Positions 6,500 to 15,170 of a DNA stretch of 32,917 bases are shown piece by piece; the stretch's first letter is position 1; every line of letters starts with the position of its first letter. Under the pieces are notes generated by a model. It was not told the DNA's origin, searched no databases, and saw nothing but the letters and a program-made list of their open reading frames with translations. Source of the stretch: Flavobacteriaceae bacterium (GTDB lineage: Bacteria > Bacteroidota > Bacteroidia > Flavobacteriales > Flavobacteriaceae); contig JAHEHE010000025.1 of NCBI GenBank assembly GCA_024644725.1, positions 1-32,917 of the forward strand. The letters are read 5' to 3'. The position numbers and the translations under genes were made by a program.

Positions 6500-7851
6500 A
6501 CATAACACATAACCAGGTAAATAAGAAAGTTTCTCTCGATTCCTTTGAATCGGGAAAACGTGTTTCCGGTAGAATCTATTACAAATATATCAACCGGTTC
6601 CTGCTGGCTTTTGCCATTATTTTGCTCGTTGTGCTTTTCCTTCCCTGGACCCAAAATATCAGCGGTCAGGGTCAGGTCACCACACTGAAGCCCGATCAGC
6701 GACCACAGACCATACAATCCCAGATACCGGGAAGGATCGAGCAGTGGTATGTGAGAGAAGGGGATTTTGTAAAAAAAGGAGATACCATCCTGCGAATTTC
6801 TGAGGTTAAAAGTGAGTACTTCGATGATCGACTCCTCGAAAGAACAAATGACCAGATTATCGCCAAATCTTCATCTGTTCAAGCCTACGATGGAAAAATC
6901 AAGGCTCTCAACAGTCAGATTGAAGCATTGAAAAAGGAGAAAGTGATCAAGTTGAACCAGGCCAGGAACAAAATACGTCAGGCCGTACTCAAGGTGAAAA
7001 GCGACAGCATCGATTTTGAGGCGGCAAAGACCAACATGTCCATTGCTCAAAGGCAATATCAACGTACCGTCACGCTGGAGGAAGAAGGGTTGAAAGCCGT
7101 CATCGATGTTGAGGAGAAACGTTTGAAGCTTCAGGAAACCGAAGCCAAGTTGATCTCTCAGGAGAACAAATACCTGTCGAGTCAGAATGAGTTGATCAAC
7201 GTGCAGGTTGAGCTCTCAAGAATAAATACGACCTATGACGAGAAGATATCCAAGGCTGAAGGAGAAATGTACACGGCCCGGTCCAGTCAGTACGATACGG
7301 AGGCCCAGGTGACTAAATTGGAAAATTCCTACACCAACTATGAAAGAAGGAACAGTCTTCTTTTTATTGTTGCGCCTCAGGACGGATATATCAATAAGGC
7401 CATTCGAGCAGGAATTGGGGAGACGTTCAAAGAGGGAGAGAAACTCGTGGGTATCATGCCGGCCAATTATGAGCTCGCAGTTGAAACCTATGTCAAGCCC
7501 TTGGATCTGCCACTGATTCATATCGGTGAAAAGGTGCGGATACAATTTGACGGTTGGCCCGCTTTTGTCTTCAGTGGCTGGCCCAATGTGTCCTACGGTA
7601 CGTATGGGGCTCGCATCGTTGCAGTGGAGAACTTCATCAGCGACAACGGTAAATACAGGGTGCTGCTGGCGCCTGATCCTGACGATCATGAATGGCCCGA
7701 GGCCATACGTGTGGGCTCCGGGGCCCGAACTATGGCTTTGTTGGAAGACGTGCCCATTTGGTATGAGCTCTGGCGTCAGCTCAATGGTTTCCCAACCAAC
7801 TATTATCAGCCTGAAGCGGCTGTGAACAAAGGAGAAAAAGCGCAAAAATGA
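6493..7851 (+). CDS. HlyD-family periplasmic adaptor (membrane fusion protein)
   Basis: 452 residues. A cytoplasmic tail of about 32 residues and one membrane segment (about 33-50, FLLAFAIILLVVLFLPW) are followed by the first half of a lipoyl-like domain (GRIEQWYVREGDFVKKGDTI, about 76-95). A long helical hairpin/coiled coil spans about 115-290, then comes the second lipoyl half (FIVAPQDGYINKAIRAGIGE) and a beta-barrel domain. It links the inner-membrane ABC protein to the TolC-like channel across the periplasm. The gene starts 7 bases before the ABC stop and overlaps the next by 4 bases, which indicates translational coupling in one operon. Confidence 0.92.
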   Translation: MLNITHNQVNKKVSLDSFESGKRVSGRIYYKYINRFLLAFAIILLVVLFLPWTQNISGQGQVTTLKPDQRPQTIQSQIPGRIEQWYVREGDFVKKGDTILRISEVKSEYFDDRLLERTNDQIIAKSSSVQAYDGKIKALNSQIEALKKEKVIKLNQARNKIRQAVLKVKSDSIDFEAAKTNMSIAQRQYQRTVTLEEEGLKAVIDVEEKRLKLQETEAKLISQENKYLSSQNELINVQVELSRINTTYDEKISKAEGEMYTARSSQYDTEAQVTKLENSYTNYERRNSLLFIVAPQDGYINKAIRAGIGETFKEGEKLVGIMPANYELAVETYVKPLDLPLIHIGEKVRIQFDGWPAFVFSGWPNVSYGTYGARIVAVENFISDNGKYRVLLAPDPDDHEWPEAIRVGSGARTMALLEDVPIWYELWRQLNGFPTNYYQPEAAVNKGEKAQK

Positions 7852-9287
7852 AACGTGTAATACTAATCACAATTCTATTCTTGGGTTCGATAACAAGTGC
7901 CCAGGTGCCCATTGAGCAGCCTGTCCAGGATTCGAGTCAGGAGCTCAACCCGGAAGTGCTCAGCCTGTCTGAATATCTGGGCTACGTCAAGAGCTTCCAC
8001 CCGGTTGTCAAACAGGCCAATCTTGTTATCAATGAGGGGGAGGCCAAACTTTTGAAGGCCCGAGGCGCTTTTGATCCGAAGCTTGAAGTAGACATGGACC
8101 GCAAAGAGTTCAAGAATACCGACTACTATGACAAACTCAATGCAGCCTTCAAGATCCCGACCTGGTACGGCGTGGAATTCAAGGCCAAGTACGAGGAGAA
8201 TTCAGGAGTGTTTCTCAACCCCGAAAGCACGGTGCCTGAGGATGGGTTGTACAGTGTGGGCGTCTCAGTGTCTCTGGCCCAGGGTCTTTTGACCAATAGA
8301 CGGATGGCTATGCTGAAGCAGGCACGGCTCTTCAATAAGCAGGTGCAAGCGGATAGGCAGCTGATGGTCAACGATATTTTGTTCGATGCGGCCCAGACCT
8401 ATTTCAAATGGCTGAAAACCTACAATGACAAGCAGGTTTACGATTCTTTTCTCTACAATGCAGAATTCAGACTCGAAGGGATCAAAAAAAGCTACGAAGC
8501 AGGTGAGTATCCTGCAGTGGATACACTTGAGGCCGGAATCATTGTGCAGACCCGGCGACTGGCCTATGAAAATGCCAGAATGACTCATGTTAAGGCATCC
8601 TTGGAGCTTGCCACATTTTTATGGCTCGATGACAATACGCCGATCGAATTGCGCGACAACGTCATGCCGGATACAAATACAGAAGTGATCATCGACGAGG
8701 CACTGAATACTTCCGGGATCAATTTGGAGATGCTCGACATTGAAAATCATCCCAAGCTGATATCATTGGGCTACAAGTATGAGGGACTCAGGGTGGAGAA
8801 GCGTTTGAAAGCGAACAATCTCTTGCCCAGGATTGACCTGGAGTACAACTTGTATTCTGAGACACCCGGTTACATTGATTCGTATAATACCTCGAATTAC
8901 ATGGCCGGATTGAATGTGAATTTTCCGCTCTTTCTCAGAAAAGAAAGAGGAGATTTGAAATTGGCCAAGGCCAAAGTCCAATCGGCTGAATTTGAAATTG
9001 CCGCCACGCGGGTGAGCCTGAAGAACAAGATAGATGCCATTTCCCAGGAAATGGAATCCTATCTGCTGCAAAACGCAATGACCGAGAACATGGTAAGGGA
9101 CTATGAGACCTTGCTCAGGGCCGAAGAGAGAAAATTCTTCCTGGGAGAGAGTTTCCTTTTTCTTATCAATTCTCGCGAGTCCAAGCTCATTGAGGCAAGG
9201 TTGAAGGCCAACGAGACCGAAAACAAGTATTTCAACTCCAAGGCACGCCTTTTCAATACTCTGGGTTATTTAGGTGTGTCCTCATAA
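7848..9287 (+). CDS. TolC-family outer-membrane channel
   Basis: 479 residues with a signal peptide (cleavage likely near SAQ, residues 17-19). It has the two repeated outer-membrane efflux domains of TolC, each alternating helix-coil and beta strand: about 40-250 (FHPVVKQANLVINEGEAKL) and about 285-475 (NHPKLISLGYKYEGLRVEKR). It should form the trimeric exit duct for the preceding ABC/HlyD pair, starting with a 4-base ATGA overlap. Its last 6 bases overlap the convergent metallo-hydrolase gene, and no terminator hairpin is visible between them. Confidence 0.92.
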   Translation: MKRVILITILFLGSITSAQVPIEQPVQDSSQELNPEVLSLSEYLGYVKSFHPVVKQANLVINEGEAKLLKARGAFDPKLEVDMDRKEFKNTDYYDKLNAAFKIPTWYGVEFKAKYEENSGVFLNPESTVPEDGLYSVGVSVSLAQGLLTNRRMAMLKQARLFNKQVQADRQLMVNDILFDAAQTYFKWLKTYNDKQVYDSFLYNAEFRLEGIKKSYEAGEYPAVDTLEAGIIVQTRRLAYENARMTHVKASLELATFLWLDDNTPIELRDNVMPDTNTEVIIDEALNTSGINLEMLDIENHPKLISLGYKYEGLRVEKRLKANNLLPRIDLEYNLYSETPGYIDSYNTSNYMAGLNVNFPLFLRKERGDLKLAKAKVQSAEFEIAATRVSLKNKIDAISQEMESYLLQNAMTENMVRDYETLLRAEERKFFLGESFLFLINSRESKLIEARLKANETENKYFNSKARLFNTLGYLGVSS

Positions 9288-10373
9288 TTCCCACCAGGAC
9301 TCAGAAGGTTCTTCACCAAAGGTGACGGTCTGACCCAGGCGCGGGTAGCATCCTGTCAATTTTTTCTCAGATGCTTCCCTGCTGAAACGGGCAATGGGGT
9401 CTGTCCAGTCGTGAAGGGCAAGAGAGAACGCACCCCAATGCACGGGCACTGAAGTTTTTACGAGTGCTTCCTGGCTCGCCAAAACCGCTTCCTCAGGATA
9501 CATATGGATCTGGTGCCATTTTTCATTATACTGTCCGCACTCCATGAATCCCCAGTCAAACGGACCATACTTCGCCCCGATTTCACTGAAATGAGAGTCA
9601 TACCCTCCGTCTCCGCTCCAGTAGACCTTTCGGTTTTCAGATAGAATGACCCAGCCTCCCCAGAGCGATTTGGACCTGTCGAAGGGCCCTCTTCCGGAAA
9701 AATGCCGGGAGGGGGTGAAAACAATCCGAAGCGCTCCGAATTGACTTTCCTCCCACCAATCAAACTCTTTGATTTGGTCTTTCGGAACGCCCCATTTGAC
9801 AAGATGACGTTTCAGTCCGAGGGCTACCCAAAATTCGTTGGTTTTATCCTTCAGTTTTTGGATGCTCGCATAGTCCAGGTGATCGTAATGGTCATGGGTG
9901 AGCAGAATCAAATCCAATTGGGGAAGATCATCGATCAGATCAAGGCTGTTTTTCGAAAACCTTGGGGTTCTGAAAGGTCCTATGGGAGAGGCATCCGGGC
10001 CAAACATCGGGTCGACCAGAATGTTTTTCCCTGAAACCCTGAAGAGCACTGTCGAATGACCATACCAGATAAATTTGTCCTTTCCGTATTGAAATTGATC
10101 GGCGTCGAGCCTCTCGACATGCAAAGGTTCCGGAGGCTGCCGTTTATTTCGGCCCGTGAGAAATTCTTTCAACAGACCGGGCATGGACCACAAGCTCACA
10201 TCCATAGTGGTCAGACTCTGGTTGCGAAAGACCCCGTCCTTCCATTGAGGGGATCGTGAGTACCTGCCCAAATCTTCAGAACTGGGGCGGCCACCAAATT
10301 GCGGGTTTTTACGTGTGTATAATATGCCAGCCGGAACGCCCAGTGCCAGCAGAATGAGAATCGAAGTGATCAT
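9282..10373 (-). CDS. MBL-fold metallo-hydrolase, NAPE-PLD/UlaG-like
   Basis: 363 residues. A short N-terminal hydrophobic segment (2-19) suggests a membrane anchor or signal. The metal-binding motif THDHYDHLD (His160, His162, Asp164, His165) is intact. Later family blocks are also present: RHFSGRGPFDRSKSLWGGW, SGDGGYDSHF and VPVHWGAFSLALHDWTDPI. These match the N-acylphosphatidylethanolamine phospholipase D-like branch, which hydrolyses phosphodiesters of lipids, though bacterial substrates vary. It begins 30 bases past the MoxR gene's stop and may be read with that operon. Its 3' end overlaps the TolC gene on the other strand by 6 bases. Confidence 0.88.
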   Translation of the reverse strand: MITSILILLALGVPAGILYTRKNPQFGGRPSSEDLGRYSRSPQWKDGVFRNQSLTTMDVSLWSMPGLLKEFLTGRNKRQPPEPLHVERLDADQFQYGKDKFIWYGHSTVLFRVSGKNILVDPMFGPDASPIGPFRTPRFSKNSLDLIDDLPQLDLILLTHDHYDHLDYASIQKLKDKTNEFWVALGLKRHLVKWGVPKDQIKEFDWWEESQFGALRIVFTPSRHFSGRGPFDRSKSLWGGWVILSENRKVYWSGDGGYDSHFSEIGAKYGPFDWGFMECGQYNEKWHQIHMYPEEAVLASQEALVKTSVPVHWGAFSLALHDWTDPIARFSREASEKKLTGCYPRLGQTVTFGEEPSESWWEL

Positions 10374-10403
10374 GATCCGAGGATGAGATTCAAAGGACTT
10401 CTG

Positions 10404-11870
10404 TTACAGATTCGATAAGTAGGCCCCGTAATTGTCCTTGAATTCAAATCCGGTATTGATTCGTTTTCGGTTTAACTTTTTGTACTCGGCCAAGGCCCAA
10501 AGAACGAGTTCCTCGACGAAAGGCAGGTCCTTGTCGGATAATTCCGGCATGTGATCCCGAACCAACTCAGCCAGCGGGGCGATCTGCTTCAGAGCCTGTT
10601 TGTACTCTTCTTCAGACCCGTTGTCCATGAGCTCAAACGAGCTCTGCTCGAAGAACCATTGGAGCACCCCGTCATAAGGATCTTTGTCTTGCTCGTGTTT
10701 GAGTTTTTTGATGGCCGGGAAATATTGGTCGAAGAGGCTTTTAGCCGCGGAACCGATAAGTCGCTCGGCAACAAAGGCGGCTCCCTCCTGCTCTCCCTCG
10801 TAAACGAGTTCCACTTTTCCTGTGATAGACGGAATCATCCCGAGAATATCTGAGAAACGAATTGATGTGCTGCTGGAGTCCATGGCTATGGCCCGGTGTT
10901 CGGCAGTGCTTAAAAGGTTTTCAAAAGAGGTGATGCCCATACGCGCGCTGATTCCACTTTTGCTGTCGACGTATTCATTCTCCCGAGCCTCAAACCCGAT
11001 TTGTTCTACGAGATCCCTGGCAATTTCAGGAATGTGTATCTCACAAACCCTGTCATTTTGAAGACGGGCTTCCTGGGCGGTGATCCTTTTTGCGATCTCA
11101 AGACTCTTCGGGTAATGCGTAAGAATCTGCGAGCCGATCCTGTCCTTCAGGGGAGTTACGATGCTGCCCCGATTGGTGTAATCCTCGGGATTTGCCGTGA
11201 AGACAAATTGCAGGTCCAGGGGCATGCGCAGTTGAAAACCTCTTATTTGTATATCACCTTCTTCCAAAATGTTAAATAAAGCTACTTGAATTCTTGATTG
11301 AAGATCTGGTAATTCGTTTATAACGAAAATACATCGGTTGGCACGAGGTATCATTCCGAAATGAATGACTCTTTCATCGGCGTAGCTCAATCTCATATTT
11401 GCGGCTTTGATCGGGTCAATATCACCAATGAGATCTGAGATCGTCACATCCGGAGTTGCCAATTTTTCGAAGAATCGATCCTCCCTGTGGATCCAGGTGA
11501 TCGGGGTATCATCTCCGTGCTCGGCGATAAGGTCCTGGGCGAATTTGCTGATCGGTGCCATAGGGTCATCATTGATTTCCGAGCCCTTGACGGCAGGGAT
11601 GTACTCATCGAGGAGTTGAACCATGAGCCTTGCCAAACGGGTTTTGGCCTGACCGCGGAGGCCCAAGAGATTTATGTTGTGTTGCGAGAGAATGGCTCTT
11701 TCCAATTGGGGGATAACCGACTGATCATAACCGTGTATTCCGGTAAAAGAAGGTTTGCCCTGTTTTATATTCGAAATCAGGTTCGAACGCAATTCTTCCT
11801 TGATGCTTTTGGCCTGATATCCCTGAGCTTTGAGTTCTCCAAGGGTGGTGATGGAATTCTTCTTTGTCAT
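10404..11870 (-). CDS. MoxR/magnesium-chelatase-like AAA ATPase
   Basis: 488 residues. Walker A is GLRGQAKT (70-77). Walker B reads IFVINE (181-186), with Asn where most AAA proteins have Asp, followed by the catalytic Glu. Sensor 1 (FTANPEDY) and an arginine-finger region (TPLKDRIGSQI) are present, and a helical region fills the C-terminal half. MoxR-type ATPases work with VWA proteins as chaperones that insert metals or remodel complexes. The partner VWA gene is directly upstream with a 4-base overlap (11867-11870). The target is not evident from neighbours. A chelatase role is less likely because no tetrapyrrole genes are nearby. Confidence 0.88.
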   Translation of the reverse strand: MTKKNSITTLGELKAQGYQAKSIKEELRSNLISNIKQGKPSFTGIHGYDQSVIPQLERAILSQHNINLLGLRGQAKTRLARLMVQLLDEYIPAVKGSEINDDPMAPISKFAQDLIAEHGDDTPITWIHREDRFFEKLATPDVTISDLIGDIDPIKAANMRLSYADERVIHFGMIPRANRCIFVINELPDLQSRIQVALFNILEEGDIQIRGFQLRMPLDLQFVFTANPEDYTNRGSIVTPLKDRIGSQILTHYPKSLEIAKRITAQEARLQNDRVCEIHIPEIARDLVEQIGFEARENEYVDSKSGISARMGITSFENLLSTAEHRAIAMDSSSTSIRFSDILGMIPSITGKVELVYEGEQEGAAFVAERLIGSAAKSLFDQYFPAIKKLKHEQDKDPYDGVLQWFFEQSSFELMDNGSEEEYKQALKQIAPLAELVRDHMPELSDKDLPFVEELVLWALAEYKKLNRKRINTGFEFKDNYGAYLSNL

Positions 11871-12994
11871 CGTATTCTCTTTTTTCTGTTGCTTTCGTAA
11901 TCGTGAAAAATCATTTCTCCCAGATCGTCAAGCCCCGTATAGAACGCCTTGCCCCTGTTTGACTGGGTAAAGGTGTCAACAAAAGTTTGAAGGTAAGCGT
12001 CCCTGGCGATCATGAAGGTGGTTATGGGTATGTGCAATTTGCGGGCCTGGGCAGCCATAGTGTAGCACTTGTCTGTGATAAAAGGATCCAGGCCGTTGCT
12101 GTTTTTATAATAAGTTCCATCGGGCATTCGGAGGCAACTGGGTTTTCCGTCTGTGATCATGAAGATCTGCTTGTTGGTATTTCTCTTCCTTCGGAGCAGA
12201 TCCATGGCCAGTTGGAGGCCGGCCACCGTGTTGGTGTGATAGGGCCCAACCTGCAGATAGGGAAGTTCCTTGAGCTGAATCGGCCAGGCGTCATTTCCAA
12301 ACACAAGAATGTCGAGGGTGTCTTTGGGATAGCGTGTTGTGATCAATTCCGCCAGGGCCATGGCCACCTTCTTGGCCGGTGTGATCCGGTCCTCTCCGTA
12401 AAGGATCATGCTGTGACTGATGTCGATCATCAGGGCCGTGCTCATTTGGGCTTTGTGATGGGTATCTTCCACCACGAGGTCATCTTCGGTGAGGGAGAAA
12501 TCTCCGAACCCGTGATTGACCTGGGCGTTTTTGAGACTCTCGGTCACATTTATGTTTTCAAGCCGGTCGCCGAATTGAAAACTTCTCAGGTCTCCTGTAT
12601 GCTCATCCCCCGCTCCGCTGCTCTTGGTCTTGTGGCTGCCCGTTCCTTTTTTCCGGATTTTTCCAAAGATCTGGTTCAGGGCGTTTTTGCGTATGGCGCG
12701 CTCGGTCTTTGCGGTAATGGCCTGACCAAGGGAGCCGTCGGGTTTTATTTCTTCCCGGATGTAGCCCCTTTTCTTAAGATCCTCGACAAAATCGTCCAGC
12801 GTGTAATCTTCACTGGTGAGATTGTATTCCTGATCGAGCTGTTCCAACCAGTCGAGTGCCTCGTCAAGATCCCCGGAAGTATGCGTGATTAATTCCTTGA
12901 AGATGTCGAACAGCTTCTCGAAAGGGGTCTTGGACTCCTCCTGATAAAGCGTGAATTGAAAGCCTCCACGGGCTTTGTGGCTCTTTTGGTTCAT
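11867..12994 (-). CDS. VWA-domain protein, partner of the MoxR-like ATPase
   Basis: 375 residues. The N-terminal half (1-180) is helical and charged with a basic Gly/Ser/Lys linker (about 113-130). The von Willebrand A domain runs from about 185 to 365, with an intact MIDAS: D191-x-S193-x-S195 (MIDISHS), and the later ITDGKP block near 280. It is soluble, with no signal or membrane segment. It is first in an operon whose promoter candidate lies about 100 bases upstream. By family knowledge, the VWA protein binds Mg2+ and a client while the AAA ring supplies energy. Confidence 0.88.
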   Translation of the reverse strand: MNQKSHKARGGFQFTLYQEESKTPFEKLFDIFKELITHTSGDLDEALDWLEQLDQEYNLTSEDYTLDDFVEDLKKRGYIREEIKPDGSLGQAITAKTERAIRKNALNQIFGKIRKKGTGSHKTKSSGAGDEHTGDLRSFQFGDRLENINVTESLKNAQVNHGFGDFSLTEDDLVVEDTHHKAQMSTALMIDISHSMILYGEDRITPAKKVAMALAELITTRYPKDTLDILVFGNDAWPIQLKELPYLQVGPYHTNTVAGLQLAMDLLRRKRNTNKQIFMITDGKPSCLRMPDGTYYKNSNGLDPFITDKCYTMAAQARKLHIPITTFMIARDAYLQTFVDTFTQSNRGKAFYTGLDDLGEMIFHDYESNRKKRIR

Positions 12995-13096
12995 GATTCA
13001 ATATTCTCTGATAGCTTGATCGGATGACCGAAGATGATCTTTTGCCTAATTTTTCCCAGTGGCAAAAAGATTCCCTGGTCCCAGGATTGGATACAA

Positions 13097-13104
13097 CAAA
13101 GATA
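13097..13104 (-). promoter_or_regulatory. -7 box for the VWA/MoxR operon
   Basis: TATCTTTG on the minus strand is an exact TAnnTTTG match, about 100 bases upstream of the VWA ATG. A TTTG at the expected -33 distance is not seen. The remainder of the gap 12995-13156 holds nothing else that I recognise. Confidence 0.5.
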
Positions 13105-13156
13105 AGGATTATTCCAATGAAGATTCTTCCCCAAAAATCCTTAACGAATAAAACAT

Positions 13157-14320
13157 CTACTTGAGGTTGTTCAGGATAAAGTCAACGGTTTCATCCTGAT
13201 TGGAATTTGAGGCATATGCATCCGTGATAAACCGGGAAGGCATGGCCAAGCCTTTATCAGTCAGCGTTTGAATGACGTCCAGGTATTCCAGGCTTACCTT
13301 ACCCGTGAGAAGTGGCGAGAGATCCTCACCTCTCTTGTAGCGATCATAAATTTTCTTGAGACCGGTCAGATAGAGATAGTCTTTTGTGAATCCGCCACCG
13401 CGATGCACCCGCAATGAGATATAAAAGGCCTGCTCCCTCTCCAGGTCGAATTGGTTGTGTAAAAGCCTGAAGGTTTTGGAAAAGTCATACCCCTTGGCCA
13501 GGCTATCGACGGCGATTACGCGATAGGCTAGCTCTTTCAATCGGGTGACCGTCAGATTATTGCTCATGTACTCCGCAAAGACCGCCAACCCTTCCTGGGT
13601 TTCCTCATAGTTCGGGAAGCCGTGCGAAAAGATCTTTAAAGGATGCTCAAGCCCGTTCATAGTGGTCACCATGTGAACTCCTATCTCATGGTTGTTCAGT
13701 ACATTGAGCTCATGCTCAGAAAAAAGGTAATTCTCGTTCAGGACCAGGGCTCTTTTGTTGTTGAGCACCATGGCTGAGGCCGAAATTTTGCTGGAATGCT
13801 CTATGCGATAATTGAAGTCGTATTGCTTCGAGTAAGCCTCGAAGAAGGGCTCAGTTTCCAACGAAGTAAACTTGGGTACGAAACGTTCCTGTTCGAGGTC
13901 TCTGTCTTCAAAATGCAGGATGAACTTAGCGTTCTCAACATCCGTCTCGGTCGGTGTCCCGAAGCAGTGAAGACAGTTGTAGTAAAATTTCCTGCCGGAT
14001 CCGATGGTTTCTATACATTGAATGAGCCCTGAATAGGTATAGATGATGTCCTCGTAGAGCTGCCGGGTCTCAGCATCTTCAATATGCTCCAGAGGTTGGG
14101 TAAAGAGCTCGCGATGCAGTCTGAAACGGTCAAAATCGATTTGAGGGTAAATAAACTCCGGATCGGTCAGGTATTTGGATCGAAAAAAACGTTCTTTCGC
14201 CTCTTTGATGTTTACAGGATTGACATAGCTCAATAACTCAACTTCCTTGACCAGTTGATCAATGTTCCTGTCTATTTCCAACAAAGCCCTTACGGACAAA
14301 TCGGCATTTTTTATTGTCAT
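13157..14320 (-). CDS. QEGLA-motif protein (DUF1704), putative zinc carboxypeptidase
   Basis: 387 residues, soluble. It has the family's name-giving QEGLA at 242-246 and a HEIGVH motif at 211-216. The HExxxH plus downstream Glu arrangement is that of the KIAA0895/MATCAP family, whose eukaryotic members are metallo-carboxypeptidases removing a C-terminal tyrosine from tubulin. The bacterial proteins were earlier annotated as 'flavohemoglobin expression-modulating', which has little support here. It is last in a three-gene operon with an ATP-grasp ligase and an N-formylglutamate-amidohydrolase-like protein (11-base gaps), so a small-peptide substrate is likely. That function is inference; the family call is firm. 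Confidence 0.88.
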   Translation of the reverse strand: MTIKNADLSVRALLEIDRNIDQLVKEVELLSYVNPVNIKEAKERFFRSKYLTDPEFIYPQIDFDRFRLHRELFTQPLEHIEDAETRQLYEDIIYTYSGLIQCIETIGSGRKFYYNCLHCFGTPTETDVENAKFILHFEDRDLEQERFVPKFTSLETEPFFEAYSKQYDFNYRIEHSSKISASAMVLNNKRALVLNENYLFSEHELNVLNNHEIGVHMVTTMNGLEHPLKIFSHGFPNYEETQEGLAVFAEYMSNNLTVTRLKELAYRVIAVDSLAKGYDFSKTFRLLHNQFDLEREQAFYISLRVHRGGGFTKDYLYLTGLKKIYDRYKRGEDLSPLLTGKVSLEYLDVIQTLTDKGLAMPSRFITDAYASNSNQDETVDFILNNLK

Positions 14321-14331
14321 CGATGCTGCTG

Positions 14332-15159
14332 TTATTTGTGATTCTCGCGAAACGACTCAGCGTGAGCCGGTATCTTTGACTCCAGGCCCAGTTCTATGGC
14401 CCGCACCACTTCAGGATAGATACGCTGATCGACCTCATCGCAGTAGATCTTGGCTACTTCGGTCGCCAAAACTAAGGTATTTTCGAAGTTATTGGAAATG
14501 AATTTCAGAAAATATCCATTGCCAAAAAAAGTGTCGTTGACAAGGGCAGTGGTTGGAATCTCACCGGGAAGCTCAATTTCAGAAAGGGCCTGCCTCCAGG
14601 AATCAATTTCTTTGCCAAATCTAACCTGGTCTATATTGGCGGTTCCGATGTTCCAAGTCGGCACAACCCGGGTCCACCGCTTCCAATTGTAACTGTGCAT
14701 GTCATAAACGACGCAATGCGGATGCAGCGATTCCAGTTTTTCGATCAGAGCCCTGACAACACGGTAGAAATTGTTGTGTTTTTTCATGCTTTTGTTGCGA
14801 TCGTTGCCTGAAAGAGGTTTCTTCCACAGTTGTTTTCCCCAGGCATCCTCATAAATGGCTATTTCAGGTTCGCGGTTGAGATCGTATTCGAATCTCGAGT
14901 CACAGCCGGCGATAACGATGGGATGATTTCGAACCATTTCAGCTGTAGACGGATCCTCCTCGTACCATCTTTCGTATTCCGAATGGGCACAATTCTCCCA
15001 GAGATCTTTTCTGAAATGATGCCCGTCGTGTACCGCACCACAGACGTAATGCGCGTACTCCTCAATCTTCAGTGTGAAGGAATAATCTTCAGCCACGGCT
15101 TCGAAGGGAACGCCTGCGTGAATATTCTGAAGGATTTGCTCGATGGTCAACCGTTCCAT
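14332..15159 (-). CDS. N-formylglutamate amidohydrolase family protein
   Basis: 275 residues, soluble. Family features: an early HDGHH cluster (44-48), the block GCDSRFEYDLNR (85-96) and YDMHSYN (152-158), which supply metal ligands and substrate-binding Arg in this Zn-dependent family. Classical members release formate from N-formylglutamate in histidine degradation, but no hut gene is nearby. Instead it sits between a glutathione-synthetase-like ligase and a QEGLA metallopeptidase, which suggests hydrolysis of an amide on a gamma-glutamyl or peptide-like compound. The true substrate is unknown. Confidence 0.82.
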   Translation of the reverse strand: MERLTIEQILQNIHAGVPFEAVAEDYSFTLKIEEYAHYVCGAVHDGHHFRKDLWENCAHSEYERWYEEDPSTAEMVRNHPIVIAGCDSRFEYDLNREPEIAIYEDAWGKQLWKKPLSGNDRNKSMKKHNNFYRVVRALIEKLESLHPHCVVYDMHSYNWKRWTRVVPTWNIGTANIDQVRFGKEIDSWRQALSEIELPGEIPTTALVNDTFFGNGYFLKFISNNFENTLVLATEVAKIYCDEVDQRIYPEVVRAIELGLESKIPAHAESFRENHK

Positions 15160-15170
15160 TTTTCAACGCA

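Noticed and set aside
7216-7845. 209-codon minus-strand frame
   Set aside because: Antisense shadow of the HlyD-type gene, low-complexity His/Gly/Val composition and no promoter.
11987-12892. 301-codon open frame on the plus strand
   Set aside because: Wholly antisense to the VWA gene, with no domain-like pattern; open only because of the codon bias of the opposite strand.
14332-15159. Histidine-degradation (hut) gene
   Set aside because: No hutH, hutU, hutI or hutF nearby and the operon partners are unrelated to histidine.
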